Source: Marasmius tenuissimus
Lineage: Eukaryota > Basidiomycota > Agaricomycetes > Agaricales > Marasmiaceae
Assembly: GCA_029532415.1 (NCBI GenBank)
Contig: JAQOTA010000047.1
Coordinates: forward strand, 2,418,001 to 2,482,000
Length of the DNA: 64,000 nt
Direction: 5' to 3'
The translations under genes and the position numbers were made by a program. Under the pieces are notes generated by a model that had not been told where the DNA came from, made no database searches, and was given only the letters and a program-made list of their open reading frames with translations. This document shows positions 12,830-24,666 of this stretch, piece by piece (position 1 is the stretch's first letter; each line of letters starts with the position of its first letter).

Positions 12830-14907
12830 TTAATACCGCTTCAACGTCCTTAATTCATCAACAACCTCCTGGAATGATCCGCGATTCCAATACCCCACCC
12901 ATGAATAAGACTCCTCAAGCGTTCCCGATGTTGAGCCCGGTTCGTACTCGCGATCTGTAATCCGAATTGGCGGCGGGAGAATAGAAGGGGACGTCGCACG
13001 ACAGTAGATTTCTCCGTGCTCATCTGACTCGCCGCCAATGCGTTCGTGTCCGTGGCTATGAGACTTTGGATGCGGAGAGTTCGGGCGACTGTAGTGACAA
13101 GGGTTGTTCTGAGGGCTACTTGGATGATGAAGGAGGTTAGGCCCCGCGGGCTGGAGAGGGTCACGGTAGTGGTCGAAAGGCGGGGCGTATTCATACTCGA
13201 GTAGGCAGGGCATATGTTCTACCCTTGTGAAGCCGGCCTGTTCGAATACCGTCTCATCATCGGAGTCGTCCAGAGTGAGATTTGGGTGATGATGAAGGTC
13301 GGGTTGGGACTCGTCAGGATGATTAGACAAACTTGTCTGTGTCGGTGTCATGCCCGAGAGAGCATCAGACAGTGAGCCTGCTTTCGACGATGAAGCAAGC
13401 GTGGCGTCCTTCAGATGTCCGACTTTGACTTCCGCGTCCGCGTCATCAAACCCTTTCAACGACATCTCATCGACACCCACATCCTCTTGCCCCTCCAAAC
13501 TCCATACATCATAATCATCTTCCTCTTCTGCGTCATCTGCCTCTTCATCTCTCTGTTCCTTCTCGGTTTAGGTGAAGGCGGCCGTTCACCGAAGACAATG
13601 TCAGAAAGCGGCGTAAGAGGAGTGACAGGCGTCACCCTCTCGCCACCGTCGTAATGATCATCTATGCACCAGCCATCCTTCTCGTTATACACAGAGTTAT
13701 TAGCCTGCGCAGCTCGTAGCGTGCGAGACCGTCGACGACCCATACCGATAGGTAAGTTCAGGTTGAGATTCGGGAGGAGCGGCCGCCTGGATGATGGCGG
13801 GGATGACGAGCGTGGAGTCTCATCATAGGGATTACTGATGAGCAACGTTTGGAGCTTATTCTTCCTTTGTGTGGGTAGGATGGGCAAGGAATGTAATTGA
13901 GTAGGTGGAGGTGTAGTTGGTGGAGACGTGTGAGGCGATGAGAGTGAGTCTAACTCCGAGTCCGAGCCTAGGTCCGAGAGGGACAAGGGAAGGTCATCAA
14001 GGATGACTGATATACGATGTCCATCGCAATGACCCTTTTCCATATCTCCTTGTAGCTCGGAATCAGAGGGAGGTGTATGAGGAAGAGGAAGTTTCTCGGA
14101 CGGCATAGATTTGGATTCGGAGAGCTGTCGATCGCGTCGTTGCCGCTTGCCAAACCATTTGACACCGATGAATGAGCTCTTAACTTTGTGACCAGGCTCT
14201 GGTATCGTCATAGTTGAGGAATCGAGTTGGTCCGGTGAGGAAGATGCGGACGAAGAGGAGGAGGGATCGGATAGATGCGGTGGAGAGCCAGAAGTAGTGG
14301 TGGAAGAGGAGGCGGAAGGAGAACCACTGGCAATCGCCGAGCGTACTTTCGAGGATAAAAAGTACGACGACGTAGCTCTTCGCAGTAGTGGTAGCGAATG
14401 GAGTGGGTGTTGGTGAGGAAAGGGGGAAGACAAATCTGTGGCTTGCCGTCTTAGTTTATGCTTAAGCTTAACACCATTAACGTCACTGCCATTGCCGCCA
14501 ACCATGCCTTCGCCATGCATGATATTTAATGGTTGAATATCCGTTCCCGAGGAGGACGTGGACCATGAAGCGGAAAATCTTCCCGAACCCGAGGTCATCT
14601 CGGGGTTTAAGCGCCGAAGGTGGGAAGATGAAGGTTGGTGGAAGTTGAGCGGAGAGTTGGAAGGGAACAGGTCTCGGTTGGGAGAACCTTCGGGGGAGGA
14701 GAAAGAAAGAGGTGTGGGCGACACGAAGCAATATAGCGAGGGCACTGATGGGCTCCGACGTCGGTCTCGGTTCCTTAGTTTCAGGCCCGTAGTCACCGCC
14801 TTCGACCCCGAATTTGCCATATGAATGTCAACGTCGGGCTCGTGGCGAGGCTGTGATGACGATAGATAATCCGCCTTGAATGGTACGGTGTTCACGCCGC
14901 AATACAT
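12830..14907 (-). CDS. Large Ser/Pro-rich disordered protein
   Basis: Two overlapping minus-strand frames join through a short intron (13589-13549, 41 nt, gtgaac..ag with a ctaaac branch site) to give 678 residues. The protein is rich in Ser, Pro, Asp and short basic runs (RRRSRTLR, KWFGKRQRRDR) and has no recognisable domain, signal peptide or membrane segment. Such composition suits a regulatory or scaffold protein, but that is inference. The start at 14907 is the first ATG. The same frame stays open upstream to an acceptor-like ag at about 15023, and a good candidate first exon lies at 15180-15346, but its phase does not fit, so the true N-terminus may be longer. Confidence 0.65.
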
Positions 14908-17900
14908 TCCTGTACCTCTTTCACTCCGAGTCTGAAGCGCTTGATTCTCGGATTGAGCAGTGGCCGGGTTGGCGGAAGGGGTGGTGGGGACTTTTGGTGT
15001 GCGCCTTTCGCCTAAGAAATCCGGGTTTCAGGGGTTGAAAGGTAATCGGAGTCAAAATGTGGATAATAAAAAGATGAACCTGCACGACGTACCGGGCGCA
15101 CATGATATTGTCATTGTCAGGTCTGGATCTGCTGTTTGTTTCCCCTCTTGTCTGCAAGCTGGCATTGGCGCCTTGTTTCAGGATCGGGGCGCGTAAGCGT
15201 GGGGGGTTTGAAACGTCAGGGCGTCGCCGCTCTTTGCGTTTATACTCCTGCAGATTATCAAGATAGGCATCGCGGCTCATCTGTAGGTAGTAATGAGCGG
15301 CGTACCCACCCAGATTGATCGGTTTCGGAAAATTTATTCTCCACACAAGAAGCTCTGAGCCCTCCGGAGAGCTCTAGAGTCCGGGCGAGTCTATCCAGGT
15401 CTATCCCTGGTAGTCGTTGGGGGGGGCGTGAAAAGGGAAGGAAAGAAAGACATCAATCAAAACTTGACGCACGATTATATCTTTCGGAGCAGGCTTGAAT
15501 TGGTAAGAGCAATATACCAGATATTCCACCTCGGATTGTCGTCATGTTCTATTTCAAGGTGAGCAGATCTCAGAAACTCACCTTTATGAATCATCAGATA
15601 TTCAATGGAGTGTGGTCACTCAAAGATCCACCATGCGCACTGTAGGGGTCTCCAAAGTGAATTGACGTCCAGACTGGCTCTTCGCTAAGTTATTTGTGGG
15701 CCATGAGCGGAAAGTGCATACCATGAAGAGGCCTAGCGCAAAATATATTCATGAGAGCTCGTTATTGAAATCAGGATCACAAATAGCTTACTGTTCCGAC
15801 ATCTCTGAAATTCGACCTGGGACCGGTGTTGACGTTGACAGTGATCTCCGTAGGGAAAGGGCTCTAGTTTGATCCCTCTAGCCAGGCCCAGAGGTACTGG
15901 GAGGTGATTCGACTTTTTTCTGTTTGAATCCAATTTCGTTGTCATTCCTAGAGAGCTCTAGCCTAGAATCTTCAATTGAGCATACTCGCCCATGGTGGTA
16001 GGAAAAAAGCGTTGTGACCGCGACGCGTCACACATGACACTGAGTTGGAGCCGTTACACGTGCAACGTTGTTATTAAATCACTTCCGACTCGGACCACCA
16101 TCATTCAACGGTCCCTTGCTCATTGTCTGTGTGGTCAACACCTGCTTTCGGACTACTATGCTGTTCAAGTAGCATACCTTCGATGATCTTCTCCATGCCA
16201 ATATTGTGATAGACTGGGGACATGAATCATGATGATCACAGCTCTTCATCCTCTCTTCATCTCTTCTCTAGACACGGTTTGAGGAAAAACTCCTCAGGAT
16301 GAGAATCACGGACAACAGGAACTGTGCTGATCAGGAACCCTCGTAACGTCGACGGTGTGGATAATTGACGGTGATGCATCTCCCGGTTGCCTAAGGTGCG
16401 TGCTACCATCGAGCGATTCAATTGATGGCCCGACAATCTATCCAGTTCAATTGGAACCTTGATGTACATCAATTCAAAGAAACTTTGACTCAACGGCGCG
16501 GTCGTTCGCAAACGCGGGAGTAATGTTCTTGGTTTCCGTCGTCGGGTGAGTATTTCTATAGTGACCATGTGGATCGTTCAGAACTCACACCCAAGTCAGC
16601 CATTTAGTGGCGGGTACAAGAGAAAAACAAACTCCATGGAGTCACTCCGGGCGAGCTCATCAGTCAACAGTATGTGTCTTCGGACATTGCAGCTGTTCGG
16701 TGACACTCATTAGAGAAGCTGTTTCAGGATTTCAACTGAGAGTCCTAGATAGCTCAGAGGCGGCTCGGAGACCAGACGGTCTCACGCGGTTTTCGTCTGA
16801 TCTCGCTGTGACACTAAGTAACATCTCTGCCTGCTGGACCACCCGTAAGGGGGCGCCACAATCAATAGGCAGATTGAACTACCCGAGACCCTAAGCGTCA
16901 CCAGCGAGGGAGAGCCTTCATAGTTCCAAGCCACAAGATAGGTACCTTGGTATTCCGACGTTTCACTATTATTATCTGTCCGGAACTCACGGTTCTTATG
17001 CTAGCTAGAACCCGGGCACCATCATTCCGAAAGCAGCAGCCGGAAGTCCTGTATCCCAACCCGTCTCCGCTGAACAGTTGCTTTTGATTTGGAATATGAC
17101 CGTTCTTTGCGTGCGGATGGACGATTAGAGCCCGGGGCATCGTTCAAAACATCTTGTACGCCGCACGGCTTAGTCTTGGCTTAGTCCTTCCAGATTACGT
17201 GCGGACAAATTAAGTGCGTCTGTTCGATTATTACGTCTGATTCAACTTAATGAAGTTCTCATAACACGCCTTCGCCACTCACAGGTCCGATATACTTACA
17301 TTCAAAGAACGAAAGAAGGCTAACTATCCAGTGCCGTTATCGCCCTCCTCACTATTTGCCTCCAATATATGTATTCGTATTTTCTTGCTGACGAGAGACT
17401 TCGGCCTTTCACAGCCGATTGGTCCATTATCTTTCTATCCAGAACAACAGAAACAAGTAGGGACTCCCCAACACATCAGGCAGAAACTCTTCGCCACCGG
17501 GATAAGAGTGCAGAGAGGACTGTCCAGTCAAATCCTGGTGAAAAGAGGGACAGATAGGCGAGGGGGGGGGCAACGATTTCCGCGTCAAGATGTCTCTGTG
17601 ATCACCAAAGCGTGGCAATGTGAGTATACGAAGATCCAGAGCTTCGAGCACTTGGAAGAGGCCACGGAAGAGGGAGGTGAGTGGGCCATAAATTTTATTT
17701 AGGTCGATGGGTAAGTCCTCGTTATGGTCTGTATAGGAAGAGAAAGATTACCATAGGATCGTCTGCGCTGAGAATGAGGTACGGAGAAGTAGATGACTTA
17801 CAGAACGTTGCAGTTACGGTCGGATAACGAGCGCGGAGCTGAGAGGCCGGGGTGGTCCCATCGCCGCCTCAAAAGAGACAGTATACGGATGACCAGAGAC

Positions 17901-18161
17901 AGCAGGTCCTGAGGGCCGTCTACCGTCATGACCTGAGTAGCTCGCCCAGACTTCAAGGAGACATCGAGAGATCTACTAACGTATAGAGTCTGAGGTACGT
18001 GTGGTCGGCATTAGTATCCAAGACTACCAGTGAAGCCAATGAGGAGATAGAGAACTTCGCAAGGAGTTCAGGAGGTAGCTTATGCTTTAGCCGAGGGGTT
18101 GTGTTTTACCTTGTTACATCTCTGAAACGCGGATCACCTCCTTCCAACGACGCGATGATGG
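14908..18161. other. Gene-poor stretch with one gene relic
   Basis: The first 440 bp probably contain the 5' exon or leader of the minus-strand Ser/Pro-rich gene. The remainder has no supported gene. Around 16490-16640 it carries a segment similar to 23660-23785 (see the relic entry). An eight-G run occurs near 17561. Confidence 0.5.
16490..16640 (+). pseudogene. Relic exon-intron-exon segment, related to 23.4 kb locus
   Basis: The sequence from CCGTCGTCGG through a gtgagt donor, an intron of about 60 nt and the acceptor before TGGCGGGTA matches the second intron of the locus at 23400-23800, including intron bases. The upstream exon is out of frame here, so I read it as a decayed copy. Protein family unknown. 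Confidence 0.45.
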
Positions 18162-18350
18162 CTATTCTGAGGCGTAACGGATAAGGTTTGATGGTGCCTT
18201 CGCTGCATGATGATACAACTCAGTGGCGAGCAGATTATTTCGAAGATACCGCTGATACAGTGCGCCGGGAGAACCACGTATTCTCATGCGAGAACTCTCG
18301 ATATCGAAATGACGGTCCTCACACCGATGTTCTGTAGAAGTTGGCATGGG
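18162..18350 (-). pseudogene. N-terminal F-box gene relic
   Basis: On the minus strand this reads HFDIESSRMRIRGSPGALYQ followed by RYLRNN. It matches the N-terminus of the F-box gene at 18899 (NFDIEAFQKTIRGPSQTVYH) and of the one ending at 22513. The similarity stops before the coiled coil and F-box, so this is a truncated fragment lying head to head with the intact gene. Confidence 0.65.
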
Positions 18351-18898
18351 TTGAATTGCAATTTCAACCAGAAACGCTTTGTGACAAATCAGTTGAGTAT
18401 CTCATTCGCCAAAAATAGTGATAGAGTCTTACTATATGGTTGACGATTGTGGATAGCAGTAACCTGCTGGCAAAGTCCTGGAGATGGTGGTGGTTGTGGC
18501 TAACTGTAGTGAGTCGAAGCGTGGGAGAACCCCGGTACTAGGGACGGGCCGAACGGCGCCGGCACAGTTAAGGCGCCAAATTCCAATGTGTTTTGCTCCC
18601 TTTCGCTGACCACCACCACTCCTCTTCCAAACTCGAATTGGGATTGGCGGGAAGTTAGAACATTCTTGGTGAATTGTTCACTAGTCCTTACAATTCATCA
18701 TCACGCATTGTTCAAACAAACCCGACCTTGCTTCAGACCCCTTTGTTTCCATTTGTTTCTTTTCTTGACCAGTGACCACCACCATCGACCACAACTCGAT
18801 CAAGATTGATTTACACGAGGATATTAAAGTCACACTTCAGGTCACTCTTGAGTTTTGTACTGACCAAGTTTTGTCTCTCTTATCGCTTTTCAGTCCAG

Positions 18899-20587
18899 AT
18901 GCATGCCAATCGGACGAGTCCAGCCAACAACAAAGAACCCGGAGTGGCACACTGCCTTGGGAGATGCGCAAACTATAATTTCGACATCGAAGCCTTTCAA
19001 AAGACTATTCGAGGCCCTTCTCAAACGGTTTATCATCACTACTCGCGCAACAACGCGTATCCTTCGCCATTAGAGTTGGCACCGATCAAGGCAGAGTTGG
19101 AGGAGGCTACTTCGACATTATCGGCCATAACTGACATTGTTGCACATCTCAAAGCAGAGATAGATGCCCTAGAAGCAGAGAGGAGCCGTATCAGCCAGGT
19201 TATACTCGATTACAAGAGCATCCTTCGCCCAATACATCGTCTTCCGCCAGAACTCCTTGAGAGAGTATTCTCGTTTAGTGTGGACATTCCGGAGCTGTAC
19301 GATTCGTTGGGATACAGAGAACAAACTCAGAGTTCTCTCGATCCCCGCAAGTCGCCCTGGACCCTTGCACAGGTGTGCCAATCGTTCCGGAACATGGCGT
19401 TGGCCACGCCCAGCTTGTGGTCATTCATTTCGTTCGGCTTTCTGGGCCCCACTAGCACCGCCAACCCCGAATATCTGGCACATTTACGCGCTCACAACCA
19501 CCGTTTACGACTTCAGCTTCAACGCTCCTCGGATCTTCCCCTCACAATAATGACTCACACGCCAGATGACATGACTTCGATAGATCGATCTCTCTTCCAG
19601 CTGTGTTCGCATACGGATCGTTGGAGGAGCCTTCGCATCGAACTTCATTCCTCCTCTTCCGAGGAATTATCCCAAATACGAGGCTCATTGCCGAATATCG
19701 AGTCGTTGGACATTCACTGCCCAGGCTCGGGCATTGAAGAAATTGACTACTTTGAATTTGCAACCCGTCTAAAGAAACTCGTGCTCTCTGGAAATTGCGA
19801 GCTTACTCGCAGCTTGTCCGGTGCCCCCATGCTTCCTTTGTCACAGATCACCGATTATACGTACTATGATGGCCTAGATGTCAATGCCTCCACCGTTTGG
19901 GGCCTTGTCTACCGCCACTTCATTTGGATTCGGCACAACGTTGAGAAACTCAGATTGTTCCTGCACTCACGGCCGATTGAAAAGTTCCACACTATGAGAG
20001 TAGAGCGACCTGATTTGGAGAGGATACAAACATTCCACCGGTTGACGGAATTGGAGTTGCATAGTACAGAGTTAGGCGGACCGATGGAGACTGGCATCGA
20101 CGAGTTGCTCTATTGGATCGAAGCTCCCCTGTTGACCAAGCTCACCGTCACGACCTTAGGAGACCCTACGGCTCTTTTGAAGTCTCTTTCACAGCCCGAA
20201 ACTCTGATTTCGCTCACCATTCACCAAGTCATTATGTCCTCGGAGGAGTTCTCGTCGATTTTGGGCCGTTTAAGGTCTCTCAGAGATCTCAGGTTTGGCG
20301 TCGAAGGAGGAATAGGCAACGCCCACCTATCGTTACTCCTGCCGGAGAGCCCAACGCATAGCTTCTCCATCGTACCAGCGTTGCAGAAGCTAGCGCTGCT
20401 TCCTGTTCCGGGCTCCAAATCGTCCTACAGTGTTCACATACTCCTTGATATGCTTGAAGCTCGCAGGAGAGCCCTCGAGAGTCCTTCGTTGCAGTCTATC
20501 CGGCTGGATCGGAGGTTAGAGAGCGAATTGGCCAAGGCACGTTTGGATCAGCTTCAAGAGGAGGGTCTTCAGGTTTTGGAACTGTGA
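18899..20587 (+). CDS. F-box protein with N-terminal coiled coil
   Basis: Single-exon frame of 562 residues from the ATG at 18899. The frame is open upstream, but this ATG matches the start of the paralogue at 22513. Order: Cys-containing N-terminus, a heptad-like coiled coil (about 70-115), the F-box (about 120-160, HRLPPELLERVFSFSVD), the SPWTLAQVCQSFRNMALATP motif, then irregular leucine-rich repeats to the end. The family is strongly expanded in mushrooms; the presumed role is a substrate adaptor of SCF ubiquitin ligases. It converges with the frameshifted paralogue, the two stops being only 177 bp apart. Confidence 0.88.
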   Translation: MHANRTSPANNKEPGVAHCLGRCANYNFDIEAFQKTIRGPSQTVYHHYSRNNAYPSPLELAPIKAELEEATSTLSAITDIVAHLKAEIDALEAERSRISQVILDYKSILRPIHRLPPELLERVFSFSVDIPELYDSLGYREQTQSSLDPRKSPWTLAQVCQSFRNMALATPSLWSFISFGFLGPTSTANPEYLAHLRAHNHRLRLQLQRSSDLPLTIMTHTPDDMTSIDRSLFQLCSHTDRWRSLRIELHSSSSEELSQIRGSLPNIESLDIHCPGSGIEEIDYFEFATRLKKLVLSGNCELTRSLSGAPMLPLSQITDYTYYDGLDVNASTVWGLVYRHFIWIRHNVEKLRLFLHSRPIEKFHTMRVERPDLERIQTFHRLTELELHSTELGGPMETGIDELLYWIEAPLLTKLTVTTLGDPTALLKSLSQPETLISLTIHQVIMSSEEFSSILGRLRSLRDLRFGVEGGIGNAHLSLLLPESPTHSFSIVPALQKLALLPVPGSKSSYSVHILLDMLEARRRALESPSLQSIRLDRRLESELAKARLDQLQEEGLQVLEL

Positions 20588-20764
20588 TAGGGAGGGTAAA
20601 TATTCGAACGAGACGTGATCTTTCGATCATTACGAGTACAATGTAATTTCAAAATTAACAAATTTGTTTCGATGAACCACCAAACTCTCATCTGTCTGCA
20701 ATACACGAGTTCAACCTCAAAGAAACCCAGTCGTTACGGAAAGGTACTCACCATTTGTCCTACT

Positions 20765-22513
20765 TCATGTGTCTGCCAATGTCTTGAAGTTGACACGAAG
20801 GCCAGCGTTTTCGAGTGTTTCTAAGCGATCCAAAGCTTGACTGCCGGTTAGATGTTTATCCAACTGAACGAACAACAAGCGCGATTCGAACCGCTGCGAC
20901 TCGGCACTCTCGTGGGCGTGTAACGATCGCCGCCTCGCTTCCAACATGTCAAGAAGTACATCGTCGTCGTAGATTGACATAAGATTATCGGGGATTCGGA
21001 GGAGAGAGAGGTTTTGTAGCTCTGGAACTAGGGAAAACTCGTTGGTTCCCGGTTCCGTGGAAATGAACATCGTCAAGAAGCAATCCTCAATCCCTCCCGC
21101 TACCCCGAACGAGAGATCTCGGAGCGAACTTAAGCGTGAAAGTACTACTTCAAAGTCGGGAGGGGGCATGTTGATGTCGTGGATGGTGAGGGATGTCAAG
21201 TTGTCGTGGTTTATGATGAAGTCCGAGAGGTGCGTTTGGTCGGGACCCGAAGAAGAGACCGTCAGTCTTTCCAGCGAAGGGGCGCTTATCCAGGGAAACA
21301 TCTCTTCAACACAGGCCTCGGGCTCCGTTCTGTGCAGCTCCAGTTCCGTCAATTGCCGTAGGGCCAGAGTGAAGACGTAGTCGTCGAGCAAAGAAGATGA
21401 AGAGAAGAGTTCATATGCCGATATCACGTCTGTGCTCACAAAGAGCCTGCACTTTTTGAGGTTGCAGAGACGGAGAAGTATCGTATGATGTAGGAACAAG
21501 CAGTGGTCAGCGTCATAAGCCCTATCATCGTACCAGACGTATTCTGTGATCTGGGAGAAAGGTAGCTTCATGGGGATCAAGGGTTGTAAAACGCCCTCGT
21601 GGACGACACAGCCATTGCCTGATATCGAGAGCTTCCTAAGCCGTGGGGCCAGTTCGAACAAGTCGAGCGCTTCGGAGATGCCGGTCTCGTGAAAATGGAT
21701 CTCCAAAGACTGGAGCGATGGTAATAACCCCTTAATGTTTGCCAAATCTCGCACGTTATCACGGTGCAAGTCAATACGAAGGCTCTTCCACTGCTCGGTA
21801 TGAGAGCATAGTAATACAAGGGAGTGATCCATCGGGACGAACTTGCCGACGTCGGAGGCGCGGGCGAAAATGGTCAGAGGAAGAGGGCAGGAACGCCGGA
21901 GCTGCAGTCGTAAACGATGATTCTCTGAATCCAATCGCGCAAGGGAAGGTCCTTCGGGGCTCTCGACGCCTCGGATTGAAACCAGTGGTCCACAGGCTAG
22001 GAGTCTGTATGGCGAGTTTACGCCACGAACGGCACACTTGTGCAAGAGACCAAGGCGCATTCTGTGGTTTGAGAGAGGACGGTGGGTATCCAACCGGATC
22101 AGACGTCTCCGGAATATCCGTGCAAAAGTGGAAGATTCTACAAAGTAATTCGGGAGGCAGTTGGTGCACTGGGCGGAGGATAGACTTGATCTTGAGGGCC
22201 ACGCCGTCAATACGGTCTTTTTCTTCCTCCAGCGCTGGCAATGTACGACTGGAAACGCGCAATGGTGTCGGTTATCGCCAACCTCTGCACTAGAGCCTCC
22301 TCGAGTTCTGCTTTCATGAGCACGGCTTCCTGAGGATGAAGGATATATGTTCTTGTCCAAATAGTGCTGATAGAGTACGTCCGAAGGCCCTTCTATCATC
22401 CGTTTGGACCGTTCAACATCGAAGCTGCAGTTGACACAACTTGGAAATCCTGGGAAGCCATAGCAGCTTCGTGCCATCTCTGTACTCCCTGAGTCGGTCC
22501 TTGACGCGTCCAT
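20765..22513 (-). pseudogene. F-box gene with three compensating frameshifts
   Basis: Paralogue of the gene at 18899. One frame is open for 582 codons, but its residues of about 58-180 do not resemble the family. The expected coiled coil is found in a second frame (about 22340-22240), and the F-box and SPW-like motif (HQLPPELLCRIFHFC, APWSLAQVCRSWRKLA) in a third (about 22250-21975). The first frame then resumes with the leucine-rich part. Each step equals one extra base, so three steps restore the original frame. As it stands, the long reading frame lacks an F-box. This is either a young pseudogene or several assembly errors. Flanking parts align well with the paralogue to the C-terminus. 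Confidence 0.8.
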
Positions 22514-23393
22514 GGTACCCTAATCCCTAAAATGCCGACCTATATCTGTTTATAATGTAGCGTCGCAGAAAAAAACGACTTACGAGCTGGTGGTTCGGTC
22601 CAATCTTTGATTGTATTAGTAAGCGCCCATCGCAGCTCTGCTCAGGTGTCAATTTGTCATCTTTCACAGGTCGCCTCTGGACCATAATCTTCGTCACTGC
22701 GTGCTCAACTTCTCTCTTTCGCCGTTCTTCCTCTCCAACATATAGCAAATGAGGATTAAAAGGACCCAACCAAACGACACATGCAAAATCAGAGCTCAGT
22801 GGTGCTCAATGATCCTAAAACACAAGGACTAAGCTTTTGAAGATCAAAAGATTATGAGGTACGACCTTCAACGTTCCCTTACTGTCACCCGAGATAGCTC
22901 ATAAATGATAGAACAGGTCTTATTTGATTTAGCTTCTCGTCGATTCAGTCAGAAACGGCCACTGGGCGAGGTTCGATAATCCAAACTACCAGGTGCGTGC
23001 CCAAAATCAGGCAATCTTGCTTGAAAAGCTCATTCCTCTCGTAGATTTCATGGCTTGAACGACTATCAGACATACTATGGAAGGCTGCGCCCAAAAATTT
23101 TCACCATTCGTTTGGCTGTTCTCGTCTCTAAGTTGTCAAGAACACGGGCTAGGCCGGAATATGGCAGGGATGTAGTTCGTTGGTGACACTCTTACAAGAT
23201 GGCAGAAGAGAATTCAGGATTGAACGCGGTACATGGCGAGTACGATACTCCTGGTCTCGCGAAACCTGTGAGCTCCCTTTTGTGTATCTATTGTTCCTTG
23301 TACTAACGAAACCCTTGTTGTCAGCCCCTTCGTGCGATTTTGTCCGATCGCGAAGTATAAACAAAGCATGACAAGAGGAAATGGACTACCACC
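22514..23393. other. Intergenic, nothing recognised
   Basis: The promoter side of the frameshifted F-box gene. No coding segment, RNA gene or repeat is supported here. Confidence 0.55.
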
Positions 23394-23399
23394 GTGCAG

Positions 23400-23798
23400 A
23401 TGAAGGAGCTACGTACGGATCATGCAAAAGCAGTATCTCTTGCTCTCCTGGCACGTTTTGACGCGCAAACCCTTGAACAAGACCCCGGTTCTTCTCGATT
23501 CGACCTCATCCCGGAAAAAGACCTTTCAGCTATCTCTGAGGTAAGTACGTGGAATCATCGAGCGATCAAACTTCACAACCTAACGAAACCTTCGATTCAA
23601 TCAGCATCCCGGTAATCGTGACCTCGAACTGAACAGAGCCGTCGTTCGGGAAATCATCAAATATAGGCTGGATAACGATTGGTCCCCGTCGTCCGGTGAG
23701 TGTTTCTACAGCAGCCATGTGCAGGTTCAGAACTCATACTTGCGGTCATTCATTCAGTGGCGGGTAGATATGATGAGACGAATGAACTTCATTGAGTA
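23400..23798 (+). pseudogene. Unassigned gene fragment with two introns
   Basis: Three pieces join in frame: an ATG at 23400 starting MKELRTDHAKAV to the gtaagt after SAISE (about 23540), an exon from about 23605 (HPGNRDLELNRAVVREIIKY) to the gtgagt near 23695, and an exon from about 23758 that meets TGA after only about a dozen codons. The result, about 90 residues, looks cut short. A protein-like run continues at 23795-23985 in another frame (LLTRPQYRKINTQLGGHAAI). The second intron and its borders are duplicated at 16490-16640. I do not recognise the family; a degraded gene is the simplest reading. Confidence 0.45.
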
Positions 23799-23985
23799 AT
23801 GGTACATATGCAGCCATCAAGCGGCACAGGCTCCTGACGAGACCTCAGTACAGAAAGATCAATACTCAGCTCGGAGGGCACGCTGCGATAGTATTGGCTG
23901 GTGTGGGTAATCTGGCAGGCGGTACTACAGTCGGGAGAGGGGCGGAATTGATTGCACGTAGGCCACCGGACAGATGCCCTGGGTG

Positions 23986-24666
23986 AGTTTCTGTTTAAAA
24001 ACGTTTTACCGCCCATTCCGGAGTTCATGTCCCTTAATTCAGCGAATACTTGGGCACTGTCATCCAGAAACTTAGCAGCACTATGTCCTGCGTCTAGACT
24101 TGCCTCCACAAACCGGTCTTCCCGCCCCGGAGTTTAGGCCGCTCCTTATATCCTCAGACGGACGTTTGGCACTGAACGGGACCCCGTTGTCTCCAAACCC
24201 ATGGGGGTGCCGAGTACACCTATCGATCATCAATACACGATCTCGATCACCAACAGTCCCTATGTACGAGCACAGCGGACCGCTGCTCGAGGAAGTCTAA
24301 CGTTCCGCCGGAATCCAGAGTGACCTGTGGCTTGCAGCACCCATGTCAGTAGGGCATCGAGTAAGTTGTCAGTGTCCATCCTTCATCTCCCGTATTAGCA
24401 CGCCAACTCGACCTCTTTGCAAGCGGAGCGCCCTATCGTTTGGCCTCCGAATCCCGGTCGGTGCGTATCTTTCTTCCTCAGACGTCCTTTCCCTATCATC
24501 TCACTGCTTTTCAGCGTCTCATGGTCAGGCCTCCTACAGGTTTCCCCCGACAAACGCCTCATTGTCAATGGCCTGACTCATTTCGGTTACCTCCCGCGAG
24601 TTCGGAACGCTTCCGTAGTGATACATAAACCAGGGCTGTTTCGACCTCCCCTCTGCAACGAATACG
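23986..24666. other. Intergenic, nothing recognised
   Basis: Promoter side of the phosphate carrier. Short overlapping frames only; no similarity recognised. Confidence 0.5.

Noticed and set aside
21739..22293. Plus-strand frame of 184 codons
   Set aside because: Antisense to the F-box paralogue; no family resemblance.
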